Part shown: piece after piece, positions 47,093 through 55,020 of the stretch
Layout: each line of letters begins with the position of its first letter
Position numbering within the stretch: position 1 is the first letter of the stretch
Origin: Lysinibacillus xylanilyticus
Lineage (GTDB): Bacteria > Bacillota > Bacilli > Bacillales_A > Planococcaceae
Direction: 5' to 3'
DNA length: 64,000 bases
Assembly (NCBI RefSeq): GCF_001708185.1
Contig: NZ_MDDN01000004.1
Location: 348,415 to 412,414 of the forward strand
The notes under the pieces: model-generated
The model's database searches: none
Told to the model about the DNA's origin: nothing
Seen by the model: only the letters and a program-made list of their open reading frames with translations
Position numbers and translations under genes: made by a program

Positions 47093-48628
47093 CTAATTTG
47101 CTCGTACTTCTGTTCCTTTGATCTCCATTTTGTCTTCCATCTTGATTGAACTGTCTTTACAAGTCATCTCTATTTTCTCGGTCGCATTAATCATAATTTG
47201 CTTCGCATTGATGGCGACTTTATCTGTTGCTTGTAAGGTAATATTTTTATCACTTATGATAGAAATCCCATTATCATCCATAAGCGAAATCATTAATCCT
47301 CCACCAGATATGACAATACGATCGGGTGCAAGTAGAATTTGTTTACCGTGCTTCGTTCTAAGTGTTTTGACATCTGGATCAGCCATCCGTGCTGGGTCTT
47401 GGCGGCTATCCTCTGGTGGTGCAGGTCTTGAGCCACCTCCTCCACCTCCGCCACTAGCACTGGCACTTCCACCACCGCTTGGACTAGGCGGGTTCGTCGC
47501 TGCTAACATTGAACTAGATTGTGGAGGCGCTTTTGATACAGAACTAATCGCAATCCCTTCATCCTCACGATTGCCTGGGAAATAGATTCTAACGTTATCA
47601 GATAGCTCCGGCATGAAGTACCAGCCTGTATTATCTTCTGATGCATAGATCGTTGAATACGGAAACCAATACGCTGTATCTTTTTCTTGACCCTCATCGA
47701 AATCGACATGAATACGAATTTTGTCCCCCGCAACATCAATTACTTTCCCTTGAATAGAGGCGCCAATAATAGCTTGATTATAAGTAGTGTGGACACTGAA
47801 GCCGTTCTGAGGTGTTAACGTATAGATATGCTTGAACAAGCCATCTTTTAAAGTTGAGTAGATTTTATAGACATACAAATTCTTTGATTGGAACGTCACT
47901 TCATTGCCTATTTTGAATGGTTGGAACGATTCTACTTCATAGTACATATAGTCACTATCAGTAATACCGTCAAGATGATTTTTACTGGACACAAGGAAAT
48001 TGCCAATCGCCTTTTTAACTCGATAATTAATGGCCTCCATTTTCTGCGTGCCTCCAGCTTGAAACGGTACACCGAAGTAAAACTTGGCGGCCGGATGAAC
48101 CGTATCTGGCACCAGGCCTGTATGGAATCGTGATGCCATTCGTTTAAGAAACTCCCAATCTGTCTCTATATACTGCATCGTGAAACGACCAATACTAGCG
48201 CCTTTAGTGGCATAATCCATAAAATCTGCACCTTTTTGATCGGCAATACATGCATCTATTAATTCACTATAGGGCATACTCGCATTTTGATAAGTTTGGT
48301 TTTTCTTCTTCACATCTAACACATACGTATGCGAAACTGCTTTAACCTCCAAATAATAGGTGCCCAAAACCGATTTCACTTGTACATCTAACGCAAGCCC
48401 ATTAAAAATAGGAATAGTTTGTCCACCACTGCCGATTTGCAATACTTCAATAGCTGTTTCGGCATCCGTCATATACACATAGGAATCTTCGAATTCATCT
48501 GGAATCACGCCTGTTAAATGCAATGTAGCATGCTCATTCATTTGTTGCGTAATTTCGATTTGATCGACGCGAATATTATAGGGCATCACGATGATATCTT
48601 TATACGTCAAAGCTGTTTCCTTGCTCAT
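47093..48628 (-). CDS. Second VgrG-like spike/hub protein
   Basis: This 511-aa protein shares the first domains of the VgrG-Rhs fusion: a gp27-like hub (for example MQYIETDWEFLKRMASRFHT near residue 155, present almost identically in the fusion) and an OB domain (GKVIDVAGDKIRIHVDFDEG). A flexible linker of serine and glycine (about 385-400, six glycines in a row) and proline follows. The C-terminal repeat ISDKNITLQATDKVAINAKQ is a gp5-type beta-helix. It has no toxin domain, so it is the structural spike. Its ATG overlaps the upstream stop (ATGA). Confidence 0.87.
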   Translation of the reverse strand: MSKETALTYKDIIVMPYNIRVDQIEITQQMNEHATLHLTGVIPDEFEDSYVYMTDAETAIEVLQIGSGGQTIPIFNGLALDVQVKSVLGTYYLEVKAVSHTYVLDVKKKNQTYQNASMPYSELIDACIADQKGADFMDYATKGASIGRFTMQYIETDWEFLKRMASRFHTGLVPDTVHPAAKFYFGVPFQAGGTQKMEAINYRVKKAIGNFLVSSKNHLDGITDSDYMYYEVESFQPFKIGNEVTFQSKNLYVYKIYSTLKDGLFKHIYTLTPQNGFSVHTTYNQAIIGASIQGKVIDVAGDKIRIHVDFDEGQEKDTAYWFPYSTIYASEDNTGWYFMPELSDNVRIYFPGNREDEGIAISSVSKAPPQSSSMLAATNPPSPSGGGSASASGGGGGGGSRPAPPEDSRQDPARMADPDVKTLRTKHGKQILLAPDRIVISGGGLMISLMDDNGISIISDKNITLQATDKVAINAKQIMINATEKIEMTCKDSSIKMEDKMEIKGTEVRAN

Positions 48629-49269
48629 TCGACAACACCTTCCCCATCTAATAATTTGTTTTCAACCGAGATAGATTCCATCATGCCGTAAGCAATGGGT
48701 TTCCAAATATTCATCTCTTTTTTCAAACAATTAACCGAGCCCATCGTCACATTCTCGCCTACTATAAACAAAAACATTAAATTATAAATCTTGTTATCTA
48801 GTGCTGGCGAAATGAAGTCAAAGTAACCAATTTGTACATCGTTAACTTCAATCATGGCGGTATCCAACATTTTTGTAGTTGGCTGCGTTTTTTGAAGGAT
48901 GTTCCTCATGGCCTCTGTGAAGTCTTCTAATTCCTCTGCTTTTATCTGTTGTTCCATGATTTTCAGCGTGACGTTAATTGAGGTACTTTCGCTTGTGTAA
49001 ATATAATCGGGTCTACGACTGGATGGATATTTAATATCCATTAATTCAGGCTCCATCACATCAAATGTTGCAGGCATGCACATCCGGATTTGATCCTCAT
49101 AAAAACTCATCTCTTTAAACTCAATCGTTTCATCTTCAATCATGAGCTGACCATCTTTAATCGCCTTCACAATATCAGTATGTAATAATTGGTTTTCGAT
49201 GTTCTCCATTCGTTTCTTCTGCCTTGCATGTTTCGTCATCTCAATAACTTCTTCATCCATAAAACTCAT
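48625..49269 (-). CDS. DUF1795/DcrB-like protein, candidate Rhs chaperone (Eag-like)
   Basis: After a helical N-terminus of about 55 residues, the protein has the DcrB/DUF1795 order: IRMCMPATFDVMEPELMDIK, YPSSRRPDYIYTSE, a helix FTEAMRNILQ, IEVNDVQIGYFDFISPAL, MFLFIVGENVTMGSVNC and a final W. In proteobacterial type VI systems the DUF1795 protein EagR/EagT6 shields the hydrophobic pre-Rhs helices of Rhs effectors. The VgrG-Rhs protein here has such helices (about 520-610), so the same role is likely. The family match is by eye. Confidence 0.6.
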   Translation of the reverse strand: MSFMDEEVIEMTKHARQKKRMENIENQLLHTDIVKAIKDGQLMIEDETIEFKEMSFYEDQIRMCMPATFDVMEPELMDIKYPSSRRPDYIYTSESTSINVTLKIMEQQIKAEELEDFTEAMRNILQKTQPTTKMLDTAMIEVNDVQIGYFDFISPALDNKIYNLMFLFIVGENVTMGSVNCLKKEMNIWKPIAYGMMESISVENKLLDGEGVVE

Positions 49270-49559
49270 TTTTTTCGCTCCTTTGTTTCGATTAGTCTTT
49301 CTATCTCATGACCTTGTATTTTTTCACTTTCCTATTAAAGGTTAACTCAGCTGTCATGTTCGAAAATAGCTTCGGCATTCAGAACGGAATCTTTCCTTCC
49401 ATGACAAGCTGAATCAATGACCGACATATTCTGCTCATCTATATTGACAAAGTCCTTGGAGGGCTCCTCATACGGTGTATATCCTTCTTATTAAACCGCT
49501 TCCTGCTGAGCTAATTCACGTAGTCCGTTCATGAACATTCTTCATCTGCAGACCATCAG
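49270..49559 (-). other. 290-base gap with traces of a decayed frame
   Basis: No intact gene is present. The minus strand has a frame MNGLRELAQQEAV ending in two stops and then GYTPYEEPSKDFVNIDEQNM and SVIDSACHGRKDSVLNAEAI, which ends in a stop. The frames look like coding sequence, so a small gene of the injection operon may have decayed here. I cannot name it. The upstream gene's real C-terminus could also lie in this stretch. Confidence 0.35.
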
Positions 49560-50345
49560 CTAGTCAACAATCATGCGCTTTGGTCGCCCTTGGCTATGCC
49601 CTGTCATACGACCACCGCGCTTTGATTCCAATAAAATACGGTTCAAGTATTTATGAATTTGACTATTAGAAAATGTTTGGTAGTCTAGCTCTAGCCGATT
49701 GCAAATATAAAAATCAATCGCATCTCGTTGAACCCGCTCCTGATTTATGCACTCTAAAGCAAAAGCTATATCATACGGATTCGCTGGGCGATTTTTTAAC
49801 AGCTCTCGTGCAAAATAGTGCAAAATGATTGGATGGTATGTGCTTTTTTGAAAACCTGCAAATTGACTGTGAAGATAATTAACCGTATTGTATTCAGTCG
49901 CAATATCGGAAAAATCAATATACTCCGAGCGCAGTTTTGCACCCGATTTTAATTTAAAGCGCGCTAACTCTAGCTCATTATTTGCAAGTTCTAATGAATC
50001 ATCTAGGACTATTTCTGTTGTGAAGTTTCTAAAATCTAATTCATTCACTTCATCAGCAAAGCGTACTTTTAGAATCTTTTCGTTTCCGGTCGCTTCATAA
50101 GGAAGCTCATAGCTACTATGTAGCATATAGAGCTTTCCGTTATGCTTAATAATGCCTTTCCCTATAATGAGGCTTGTATCTGCTACGATAATATTGGCAC
50201 CAGCAATAATGCCATTAGAATAATCTTGGAAATACAAATCTAAAAATTCTCTTGGGTAATCTCGCAAATTTTCCAGCATTTCTCGCTTTAAAATGCGCCC
50301 TTTTTGAAAATGTGGATATTGATTGGCAAACAAGCTGTCACCCAC
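49560..50345 (-). CDS. Unassigned conserved component of the injection locus (261 aa)
   Basis: I do not recognise a family. The first half (FQKGRILKREMLENLRDYPR, YFQDYSNGIIAGANIIVADT, GIIKHNGKLYML) reads like the baseplate or fibre-attachment proteins of tailed phages, where Y-x-D-Y-S-x-G-I-I and an aspartate-glycine-rich sheet are common. The second half is helical (HPIILHYFARELLKNRPANP). A GTG at 50345 is close to the AAGAGGTG ribosome binding site; a TTG at 50333 is the alternative. Its place between Hsp70 and the DUF1795 gene suggests a baseplate or adaptor role, which is inference. Confidence 0.5.
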   Translation of the reverse strand: MGDSLFANQYPHFQKGRILKREMLENLRDYPREFLDLYFQDYSNGIIAGANIIVADTSLIIGKGIIKHNGKLYMLHSSYELPYEATGNEKILKVRFADEVNELDFRNFTTEIVLDDSLELANNELELARFKLKSGAKLRSEYIDFSDIATEYNTVNYLHSQFAGFQKSTYHPIILHYFARELLKNRPANPYDIAFALECINQERVQRDAIDFYICNRLELDYQTFSNSQIHKYLNRILLESKRGGRMTGHSQGRPKRMIVD

Positions 50346-50382
50346 CTCTTTTCTCGTTTTTCACTGTCATCCTCTGGAGGTT

Positions 50383-53031
50383 TTACTTTAATCCATCAAA
50401 GAAATCTAGCTCAGACAAATCTGTTTCAAAAGCAAAGAATTCCTTCCTTCCAATAAACAGCTGTTCGTCTTTTCTTGTTACTGGTACGACATGGAAGCCC
50501 CAATGATCTTCGCCTGCGAAGACAAAGAACTTTACTTCTCCATTAACGATGGAATCTGTCTCGTCTTGTGGAATTTTATCTTGATAATACGCCGCGATAT
50601 TCTCATAAAGGACAGGCACAAAATCCTCTTGACGATTAAAGTAAGTGTATTTATACGATAAGTTATCATCACTACCCGTTAGGAAGAATTCAACCTCTGT
50701 TACACCCCACGGACGGGAAATTGTACCGTGAATTTGATTCAACCTCTCTAAACTACTGATGAGTAATTTTTCCTGACGATTATGTGTAAAGGCGCTAACC
50801 GTATAAGGTACTACTGGTGCATGATTCGTCACTTCCGTTTCGATCATGCCAATCTTTTTCGCATTTAAATAACGAAGGGCTCCTCTTAGGCAGGCAAGTT
50901 TTAGTTCAGGTACTTTGCCGACATTTTCAGCCTTTTGTCTAAATTCAATGCTGCGTCCTGGTACAAATTCCTTTAATGCCTCGCGGAACGCATCGATTTT
51001 ACAAGATTGTCCAGTTAGTTTGATAATGGAATATTCTCCTAGAATTCCACTCTCATAAAACTCCTCTAAAAACTCTCGCACAATATCATAAATATCAGCC
51101 TTAATAAGATGATTGATTTCCTTAATGTTGAAGAAGACATTTGGATAATCATAAACTTCCTTAAATTGATTGTTTTCTAGCATGGATAGACACCAGCGGT
51201 CTACAGCTGTGACATTTAAATCACTATCCTGCTGCATATCACTATCCGAATAAAAACGACTTCTTAAAATGCCTGTTTTTCGGAAAAATTCCTTCTTCAT
51301 TTCCTCTGCCATTTCCCATAAGAAATAATAATTGTTGCGGACACGTAGGTATTCATCACGTGTTCGATTTTCATACTCCTTAAAACGCGTAGGGATAATG
51401 TACTCGGCATCTAAAAAGGCTTTTTCGAATTGCTCGTACACTGCTTCTGTGCCGTAATCGTCTACATATCGATAAATATCCTTACCAGGGATATCAATTA
51501 ATGCGTCAATATCATAAGCATTTTTCCCTCGACTATAGTAATTCGCAAAGACAATTTTCATAAATTGAAAAATACGATATGTAATATTGTTGCCACCAAA
51601 ATTCGTATCGCCATTTTCATACGTTGTATGAATATCAATTTTGTATGAAATACGCCCATCCTCTATTCGAAACTTACAGGAGGAAAGGTCTGTAGTTCCA
51701 CCTCCACAATCGATTACGAGTGCTTTATATAGCTTGCCATCTAGAAAGCTATTATTCTCTATTTGATTGGCGATTGTATTATAAAGAACCGCCATGCCTT
51801 CATCGAGGGCATGCTCCGTTTCGATTTGGTATTCAGGTAAAATCGCGTGAAACATATCTAAAAATTGCGTTTTCAGCTTAACCGGACTGGAAATATGCAA
51901 ATGTTTGAAGCGACATTTAAATTGATGCTCCGCCATGCGAATAATATAAAGCAAAAACTCTCTTAAAATTTGGCTTCGTGGCACAAGTGCCGTATTTCCG
52001 TTGGCATCCATCACCTCTTCCAATTTGGCATAATTACTAACCCAACGTTTAATGCCTTGGAATTTCGTTGCCAATGATGTATAGCTATTTTTTTTCATCA
52101 TTTTTAACGCTTCATAGCCGAAGTGATAGCTAACTTGGTCTGCATTTGAGCAATCTGCTACAGTCATGACCGTCGGTACTACTTCGATCCATTCGTTTTG
52201 ATGAAGTGAATCTGGAAATTGGACAAAATTGATGCTATTTAGCTGAATTCTTTCATTTAATAAATCATGACTGCAAGGGGAAGAGACATAATCACTCTCT
52301 AAATAGACACCAGCTGTTGTATTTGTTGTTCCAAAATCAATAGCAAGAATAGCATTGGTTGTTTCTAGCTGTTTAATCTCTAAATCTGGTATTGGCACCT
52401 TATAGTAGTGAAGATTTGTAGGCGGAAGTGGGGATTCCTGATAGTACGTCTTATAGATATACTCAGAATCTTGCTTTCTTAAAAAAATAAAGCTATAGTT
52501 TTTATTTTTTGTTTTTCGTATCCCAATCGCTTCATCAGCAGCGAAGAAGTACTGATTTGGGACTTGGTCGTCTTTTAGGACATTTAAAATACCGCACAGC
52601 TCCAATTGCTCATTTACTAGCAGTACATTGGATTCAACGAGAAAGCCGCCTGTTTCTACGAAATACTGATCGGGTTTATCCATCTTCATCCCACTATACA
52701 AGCTCATTTTGGCTGGAATTTTAATATCACCATTGTCAGACATAGGTGTTTTTAAATACTTTTGCATGGCCGCTTCGACTCTTTCAAAGCCCCCATCCTT
52801 GCTTTCTTTAATAAGAGGATTTTCTTCAGCACCACGATATCTTAAAATCTTGTCGATTAACTCGTCTCTTGTCAGTGAATTAATAAGCCCTGTCACAAGT
52901 TTTTCCTTATAACAAATATTTCTAAGCTGGAAGGTTGTCATTTCCATTAATTCTACCCGTGTATAGGTCATATATTTCTTTTCTGTATAACGCTTATTGG
53001 CATATAGCTTATATGAATATTTAGTCGTCAT
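50383..53031 (-). CDS. Divergent Hsp70-like ATPase with SAP-like N-terminus
   Basis: The 882-aa protein carries the actin/Hsp70 ATPase motifs: phosphate-1 ILAIDFGTTNTTAGVY near residue 230, phosphate-2 KALVIDCGGGTTDLSSCKF near 442, and an adenosine motif IIKLTGQSCKIDAFREAL near 670. Residues about 10-45 (LRNICYKEKLVTGLINSLTR) form a SAP/HeH-like helical motif. There is no canonical DnaK substrate-binding domain; the C-terminal 180 residues are different. It is not housekeeping DnaK. With the J-domain protein at 58739 it probably forms a dedicated chaperone or switch for this system. The start has GAGGAGGG. Confidence 0.8.
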   Translation of the reverse strand: MTTKYSYKLYANKRYTEKKYMTYTRVELMEMTTFQLRNICYKEKLVTGLINSLTRDELIDKILRYRGAEENPLIKESKDGGFERVEAAMQKYLKTPMSDNGDIKIPAKMSLYSGMKMDKPDQYFVETGGFLVESNVLLVNEQLELCGILNVLKDDQVPNQYFFAADEAIGIRKTKNKNYSFIFLRKQDSEYIYKTYYQESPLPPTNLHYYKVPIPDLEIKQLETTNAILAIDFGTTNTTAGVYLESDYVSSPCSHDLLNERIQLNSINFVQFPDSLHQNEWIEVVPTVMTVADCSNADQVSYHFGYEALKMMKKNSYTSLATKFQGIKRWVSNYAKLEEVMDANGNTALVPRSQILREFLLYIIRMAEHQFKCRFKHLHISSPVKLKTQFLDMFHAILPEYQIETEHALDEGMAVLYNTIANQIENNSFLDGKLYKALVIDCGGGTTDLSSCKFRIEDGRISYKIDIHTTYENGDTNFGGNNITYRIFQFMKIVFANYYSRGKNAYDIDALIDIPGKDIYRYVDDYGTEAVYEQFEKAFLDAEYIIPTRFKEYENRTRDEYLRVRNNYYFLWEMAEEMKKEFFRKTGILRSRFYSDSDMQQDSDLNVTAVDRWCLSMLENNQFKEVYDYPNVFFNIKEINHLIKADIYDIVREFLEEFYESGILGEYSIIKLTGQSCKIDAFREALKEFVPGRSIEFRQKAENVGKVPELKLACLRGALRYLNAKKIGMIETEVTNHAPVVPYTVSAFTHNRQEKLLISSLERLNQIHGTISRPWGVTEVEFFLTGSDDNLSYKYTYFNRQEDFVPVLYENIAAYYQDKIPQDETDSIVNGEVKFFVFAGEDHWGFHVVPVTRKDEQLFIGRKEFFAFETDLSELDFFDGLK

Positions 53032-53055
53032 TCAAAAATCCCTCCTCTGCCCTGT

Positions 53056-53745
53056 TCAGTAAAGAACTATTCGATCTAGCTTCATTGTTTCCTCTGCACC
53101 CATAATACCGAAGTGATATTGCCAATAAACCTCTATATGAAAGCCAATTGGCAGAAAAATTTCTTGTACAAGCTGTACCTTTCGCTGATTTTGTTCTGTC
53201 TGCTTCTGAGGTATGTATAAAAGCAGCTCATCCTGCTCCTCCGATTTCACATAAATGATGCAATGCTTAAAGAGCCTTTTCAGCGTATCCTTTAATAAGT
53301 AGATTTCTTCCCCTGTCTGGTAAAGCCTTAGCATATTCAGGACAACTATTTCTTGCTCCTTTTTCGTAAAAGCATGAATATTGTCACGTACCAAATTGCC
53401 AAAGACATTTGCTTCGATTTCTTTAAGAATAAAGCGAATAAAGAACTCTCTTTTATTCATGCCCTGCATACGATCGATTTCAGCTAAGAAATGCAAGGCG
53501 ATGTCAAAAAGATAGTCCCTAAACTCTATATTTGTAGTATTGTCCGGATGGAAAAGATTGTTGAAAATCTCGTAATAGCGATAATAAGGATTTACTTCAA
53601 CATGCTGTTCAATATCCTGTGCATTTAATAGTTGTGGGCTAAGTTCCATATAAGGTGAATAGACTTCGGCAAGATGAAAATATATATCCTTTTTAGAAAG
53701 ACCTTCATCCTCAGCCTTAATGAGCAAATCCCAAATATAGTTCAT
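53056..53745 (-). CDS. Unassigned component of the injection locus (about 229 aa)
   Basis: I do not recognise this protein. It is helical in the first two thirds (HFLAEIDRMQGMNKREFFIR, FTKKEQEIVVLNMLRLYQTG), and a sheet follows (CIIYVKSEEQDELLLYIPQK, GFHIEVYWQYHFGIMGAEET). The ATG at 53745 overlaps the upstream stop (ATGA), so it is co-translated with the 425-aa protein. Proteins like this are annotated uninformatively in other Firmicutes. Position between the phosphatase genes and Hsp70 suggests a baseplate or regulatory part; that is inference. Confidence 0.55.
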   Translation of the reverse strand: MNYIWDLLIKAEDEGLSKKDIYFHLAEVYSPYMELSPQLLNAQDIEQHVEVNPYYRYYEIFNNLFHPDNTTNIEFRDYLFDIALHFLAEIDRMQGMNKREFFIRFILKEIEANVFGNLVRDNIHAFTKKEQEIVVLNMLRLYQTGEEIYLLKDTLKRLFKHCIIYVKSEEQDELLLYIPQKQTEQNQRKVQLVQEIFLPIGFHIEVYWQYHFGIMGAEETMKLDRIVLY

Positions 53746-55016
53746 AGCCAAACACCTACACATTCATATTCGAAGAAATGTCGTTGCACTTCCGACACGA
53801 GGAAGCTCAAAATATCATTTGAAATAAAGTTTCTTTCCTCTTTCGCCTTAAACTTTAATAGCATTGTTTTTTTATGACCATGATCTCCTATTATTTCCGT
53901 TAAGAAAGGGTTCGCAGAGTGACTAAAGCTTGTTCCTGAAAATGAGTCCAAGATGTCAACATCTACAAGCTCAAGTCTAGTGGCTACCTCGAAGGAATTA
54001 ATCATACGAGTAATTTCGCCCTTCGTTTTAACACTAGCCGTATACGTATTAGCAAATTTGTTCATAAAATGCTCTATTCGTCGGTTCGATACAAGCTCGT
54101 AATTTAATTTCCCGATCTTCTCATCTTCCATTTTTACAATTTTTATGAGCTCCCAAACCCCTGATTTATCTTGCGGTGAAACAACTGTCAATTCATTGTC
54201 TGAACGTTTAACGTAGCGAACATTTTGCTCATCAGCTTCAACAAGATAGCCATGTTGATTTCCGAGCTTTCGTATGGAAAGGACATGCTCAAAATTCACC
54301 TTATCAACGGCTGGCACGGGAAACCCAACATTTTTCAGCGAATGCCGTTCAATGTTCCAAAGCGGCACCATATTCAGTCGTTTTTGCGGCTCATACTCCT
54401 CTAAATCAATGATTATTTCAGTGATTTCAGCATCCTCGTTTAAAGAAGGACAATCGACCAAATTCACATCAAAAAATTTATAAGCGAATGGATGATTGAT
54501 TGTCCTCCATGGTAAGCCATTTATTTGGAAGATTGGATATAGCCTGTCGATTTCCTGCAAGTAGCTGGTGTTTCTTGTAAGACTGACCTTAATCTCTACT
54601 TGTCCTTCTGTCGTGACTAGCTTTCCACTGAAACGTCGCTGCTCAGCAAGTAACTGTCGAATTTGCATGGAATCACACTCTAAAAATAATGGGAACAGTA
54701 CGGACGGTTCATTTTTTTTATACGATTCAAGCAGTTTTTTTATATTGATAGGTTTACTTTCTAAATCAGCTGGCCGCATCGGGAATAAGCATTCATGAAT
54801 GGGATCAATATCTTCCTTAGAACTAAGCGTCACATAAATGTCAAACCTGTCCTCTACATCATCTATTTCGTTGAATATGCGCTCCTCAAGTCTTTTGTTC
54901 ATTTCATCCTGATAGTCGATTAAATTTACAAAAACGCCACTGACAATATCCTTTAGTAGCTGACGTTGTTCTAGATCCTCTATTTTACGTAACCGTTCAA
55001 ACATGAGCTCTTTCAT
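53742..55016 (-). CDS. Unassigned component of the injection locus (about 424 aa)
   Basis: The protein starts with a helical region (FERLRKIEDLEQRQLLKDIV, FVNLIDYQDEMNKRLEERIF). A long beta-rich part follows (VSLTRNTSYLQEIDRLYPIF, AYKFFDVNLVDCPSLNED), and then a helical-beta C-terminus. The start and the mixed fold remind me of TssF/gp6-type baseplate wedge proteins, but I see no diagnostic motif. I chose the ATG at 55016, behind GAGGG. Coupled to the next gene by ATGA overlap. Its real role is unknown. Confidence 0.55.
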   Translation of the reverse strand: MKELMFERLRKIEDLEQRQLLKDIVSGVFVNLIDYQDEMNKRLEERIFNEIDDVEDRFDIYVTLSSKEDIDPIHECLFPMRPADLESKPINIKKLLESYKKNEPSVLFPLFLECDSMQIRQLLAEQRRFSGKLVTTEGQVEIKVSLTRNTSYLQEIDRLYPIFQINGLPWRTINHPFAYKFFDVNLVDCPSLNEDAEITEIIIDLEEYEPQKRLNMVPLWNIERHSLKNVGFPVPAVDKVNFEHVLSIRKLGNQHGYLVEADEQNVRYVKRSDNELTVVSPQDKSGVWELIKIVKMEDEKIGKLNYELVSNRRIEHFMNKFANTYTASVKTKGEITRMINSFEVATRLELVDVDILDSFSGTSFSHSANPFLTEIIGDHGHKKTMLLKFKAKEERNFISNDILSFLVSEVQRHFFEYECVGVWL

Positions 55017-55020
55017 CAAT

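Noticed and set aside
50383..53031. Considered calling the Hsp70-like protein DnaK or MreB/ParM-type
   Set aside because: It has an extra N-terminal domain, no DnaK substrate-binding domain, and is not in a dnaK or cell-shape neighbourhood.
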